Of a DNA stretch of 6,518 nucleotides, positions 4,934 to 6,518 are shown piece by piece. The notes under the pieces are model-generated. The model searched no databases. It worked only from the letters and a program-made list of their open reading frames with translations, and was not told the DNA's origin. How positions within the stretch are numbered: the first letter of the stretch is position 1; the number at the start of each line of letters is the position of its first letter. Location of the stretch: NCBI GenBank assembly GCA_014379815.1, contig JACMLA010000107.1, forward strand, positions 1-6,518. The letters run 5' to 3'. The DNA comes from Bryobacteraceae bacterium. Lineage in GTDB: Bacteria > Acidobacteriota > Terriglobia > Bryobacterales > Bryobacteraceae. A program made the position numbers and the translations under genes.

Positions 4934-6518
4934 ATGTCCTGGTCCAACGCGAATCTTCTGGCCAATCAGCTTCATGATGCACTAATCGATTTCGACTGGC
5001 TTGCCACCAATGAGATCGTCGTTAAACTAATCCAGTCCATCCGCGTCGGGTCTGAGCCGTTCCCGGCAGATAGCGCAAGGCGAATGCTGAACGAACTGCG
5101 CCGAAAACGCCGGTTCTCTGCCATGGAGCAACTAGCCGAAGCTCTATTGCTGTCGGGCGTTTCGGCGTCCCGCATTGAGCGGCAATTTGCTCAGTCGCTG
5201 ATCGATCAGGGAAAATTTGGAGCCGCGCTGTTCGTCCTCCGCCACATGCTGGCGGACCCTCAAACTCCATTCGGAGAGAAAGCCGAAGCTCTGGGACTGA
5301 CTGGCCGTCTCTGGAAGCAGTGGTACCTCAATCCGGGCCCAAATCCGGGTATGGGTGCAGGGCCAGCGAACGATACCTGCCTGCGCAACGCCATCGGAGC
5401 CTATGCTGAGGCGTGGAATACGGACAGGTCGCAGAACTACTGGCAAGGTATCAATGTTTGCGCTTTGGTAGCCCGAGCGGAACGGCATGGCATTCACGTT
5501 CCGGGTCAGCCGGAATCCAAGGTTATCGCTGCGGAAGTGAAACAGATTCTCTCCTCTTTGAACGACGGCAACGTGTCTGCCTTTGCGGTTGCGTCAGCTC
5601 TGGAAGTGTGTGTGGCTCTTAATGACTACGAAGGGGCTGTCGCAAGACTGGGAGAGTATGTCCGTTGTGCTGACGCAGATGCATTTGAGATCGCCAGCAC
5701 GCTGCGTCAGTTCCGGGAAGTGTGGGAGCTGGAGGAGCTTACACCTCCTGGTTCGGCGATCCTGCCGGTGCTCCGGTCGGCTTTACTGAAAAGAGAAGGC
5801 GGAGATGTCGTGTTCCGGCCGGATCAGATGCAATCGGACGTCAAAGCCGCCTCGAAGCTGGTAAAGGACACGTCGTTCGAGGCAGTGCTGGGACAGGACG
5901 GCTTCCAGACTTTGAGCTGGTACAAGCTGGGGCTGGATCGTTGTGCTTCTGTTGCGAGGATCGAAACGAAAGCAGGGAAACCTTTTGGAACGGGATGGCT
6001 CATCAAAGGCGAGGACATTCGCGAAAGCCTGCGCGGCGCAACGTTGCTGATCACCAACAAGCACGTGCTGAGTCCAGCTCGGGATGGTGCGCGCTATCCA
6101 ATTCCCGGAACGACAGCTACCGCGATGCTACCCGGGGAATCGATCGCAAATTTTCAGGTATTGGAAACGCGCATACCCATCCTGGGTGAGGCAGTCTGGA
6201 CCTCCGACGACTTCGTTCTGGACGCGACGATCGTACGACTGGAGAGCGTGCCAGCAGCCGTCAAACCACTGGAGCTCGAACCCGTGGCGGTAACAATGCA
6301 GAAGCCTCCTTCCCGCGTTTATGTGATAGGGCATCCCGGCAGACGCGATCTGGAATTCTCGATGCAAGACAACCTCATGCTGGCCTGCGACGACAAGCTG
6401 GTGCACTACCGCGCCCCTACCGAAAGTGGCAGCTCAGGCAGCCCGGTGTTCGAGGACCAAAACTGGCAGGTGATCGCGCTGCATCATGGAGGAGGACCCG
6501 CAACGCGTAAGCTGGACG
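4934..6518 (+). CDS. TPR-type sensor domain fused to trypsin/V8-like protease, 5' part
   Basis: Open from ATG 4934 to the window end without a stop: 528 residues seen, 3' end missing. Residues 1-110 are helical, TPR-like. Residues 111-185 resemble the TRAFs-binding/TPR-S domain: EKAEALGLTGRLWKQWYL (115-132), LRNAIGAYAEAW (150-161) and the signature NYWQGINVCALV (168-179); more helical repeats follow to about 265. A trypsin-like domain starts near 335: PFGTGWLI (350-357), His377 in LLITNKHVLS, Asp430 in FVLDATIVRL, and Ser501 in ESGSSGSPVF, so the triad is complete. ALHHGGG (515-521) places His517 at the V8 glutamate-preference position. No signal peptide, so cytoplasmic. TPR-S-like modules joined to proteases occur in predicted bacterial conflict systems, where the TPR part is thought to sense a signal. 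What follows the protease domain is unknown. It is divergent from the V8-like protease. The start is the only sensible ATG, though with a weak ribosome-binding site. Confidence 0.87.
   Translation, partial: MSWSNANLLANQLHDALIDFDWLATNEIVVKLIQSIRVGSEPFPADSARRMLNELRRKRRFSAMEQLAEALLLSGVSASRIERQFAQSLIDQGKFGAALFVLRHMLADPQTPFGEKAEALGLTGRLWKQWYLNPGPNPGMGAGPANDTCLRNAIGAYAEAWNTDRSQNYWQGINVCALVARAERHGIHVPGQPESKVIAAEVKQILSSLNDGNVSAFAVASALEVCVALNDYEGAVARLGEYVRCADADAFEIASTLRQFREVWELEELTPPGSAILPVLRSALLKREGGDVVFRPDQMQSDVKAASKLVKDTSFEAVLGQDGFQTLSWYKLGLDRCASVARIETKAGKPFGTGWLIKGEDIRESLRGATLLITNKHVLSPARDGARYPIPGTTATAMLPGESIANFQVLETRIPILGEAVWTSDDFVLDATIVRLESVPAAVKPLELEPVAVTMQKPPSRVYVIGHPGRRDLEFSMQDNLMLACDDKLVHYRAPTESGSSGSPVFEDQNWQVIALHHGGGPATRKLD

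Noticed and set aside
5722..6189. 155-aa plus-strand open frame inside the TPR-protease
   Set aside because: Lies wholly inside the real protease-domain frame, which has catalytic motifs and no interruptions; the alternative has no recognisable motif.
1..6518. CRISPR array, tRNA, insertion sequence or attachment site
   Set aside because: No direct repeat series, cloverleaf, transposase or terminal inverted repeat was seen on either strand.

Overview
The window (6518 bp, moderately GC-rich, coding density near 95 percent) looks like a chromosome segment of a soil-type or environmental bacterium. The mid-50s to 60 percent GC by eye and a Tat-exported Gfo/Idh/MocA oxidoreductase beginning MNRRTFL fit Acidobacteriota (for example Solibacter/Bryobacter relatives), but this is only a lineage guess. 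I see no tRNA, rRNA, CRISPR array, insertion sequence or integrase.

Layout: (1) 1-707 (+), the 3' part of an extended SDR / thioester-reductase-like NAD(P)-binding protein; (2) 721-1830 (-), a complete Tat-signal Gfo/Idh/MocA oxidoreductase convergent with it; (3) a 136-bp divergent spacer with two overlapping inverted repeats; (4) 1967-3676 (+), a 569-aa protein with an unrecognised N-terminal domain, a long acidic/Ala-rich linker and a C-terminal class 3 (alpha/beta hydrolase) lipase domain with an intact Ser-Asp-His triad; (5) 3671-3937 (-), an 88-aa carboxypeptidase-regulatory-like (Ig-fold) protein; (6) 3945-4868 (-), a V8-like serine protease with an acidic N-terminal extension and no signal peptide; (7) a 65-bp divergent promoter region; (8) 4934-6518 (+, runs off the window), a large protein with N-terminal TPR-like helices resembling the TRAFs-binding/TPR-S sensor domain, followed by a second trypsin/V8-like protease domain with its triad.

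Items 4-8 form a compact island of predicted degradative enzymes (one lipase, two serine proteases) without export signals, attached to sensor-like or unknown domains. Trypsin-like domains joined to TPR-S-type modules are known from computational surveys of bacterial conflict/immunity systems. The working hypothesis is a cytoplasmic protease-lipase effector system in which one or both proteases, whose pocket histidines suggest Glu/Asp preference, act on the acidic linker of the lipase or on the acidic pro-region of the V8-like protease. The enzyme assignments are well supported; the joint function is inference. The SDR and the Gfo/Idh/MocA gene look like ordinary metabolic neighbours.
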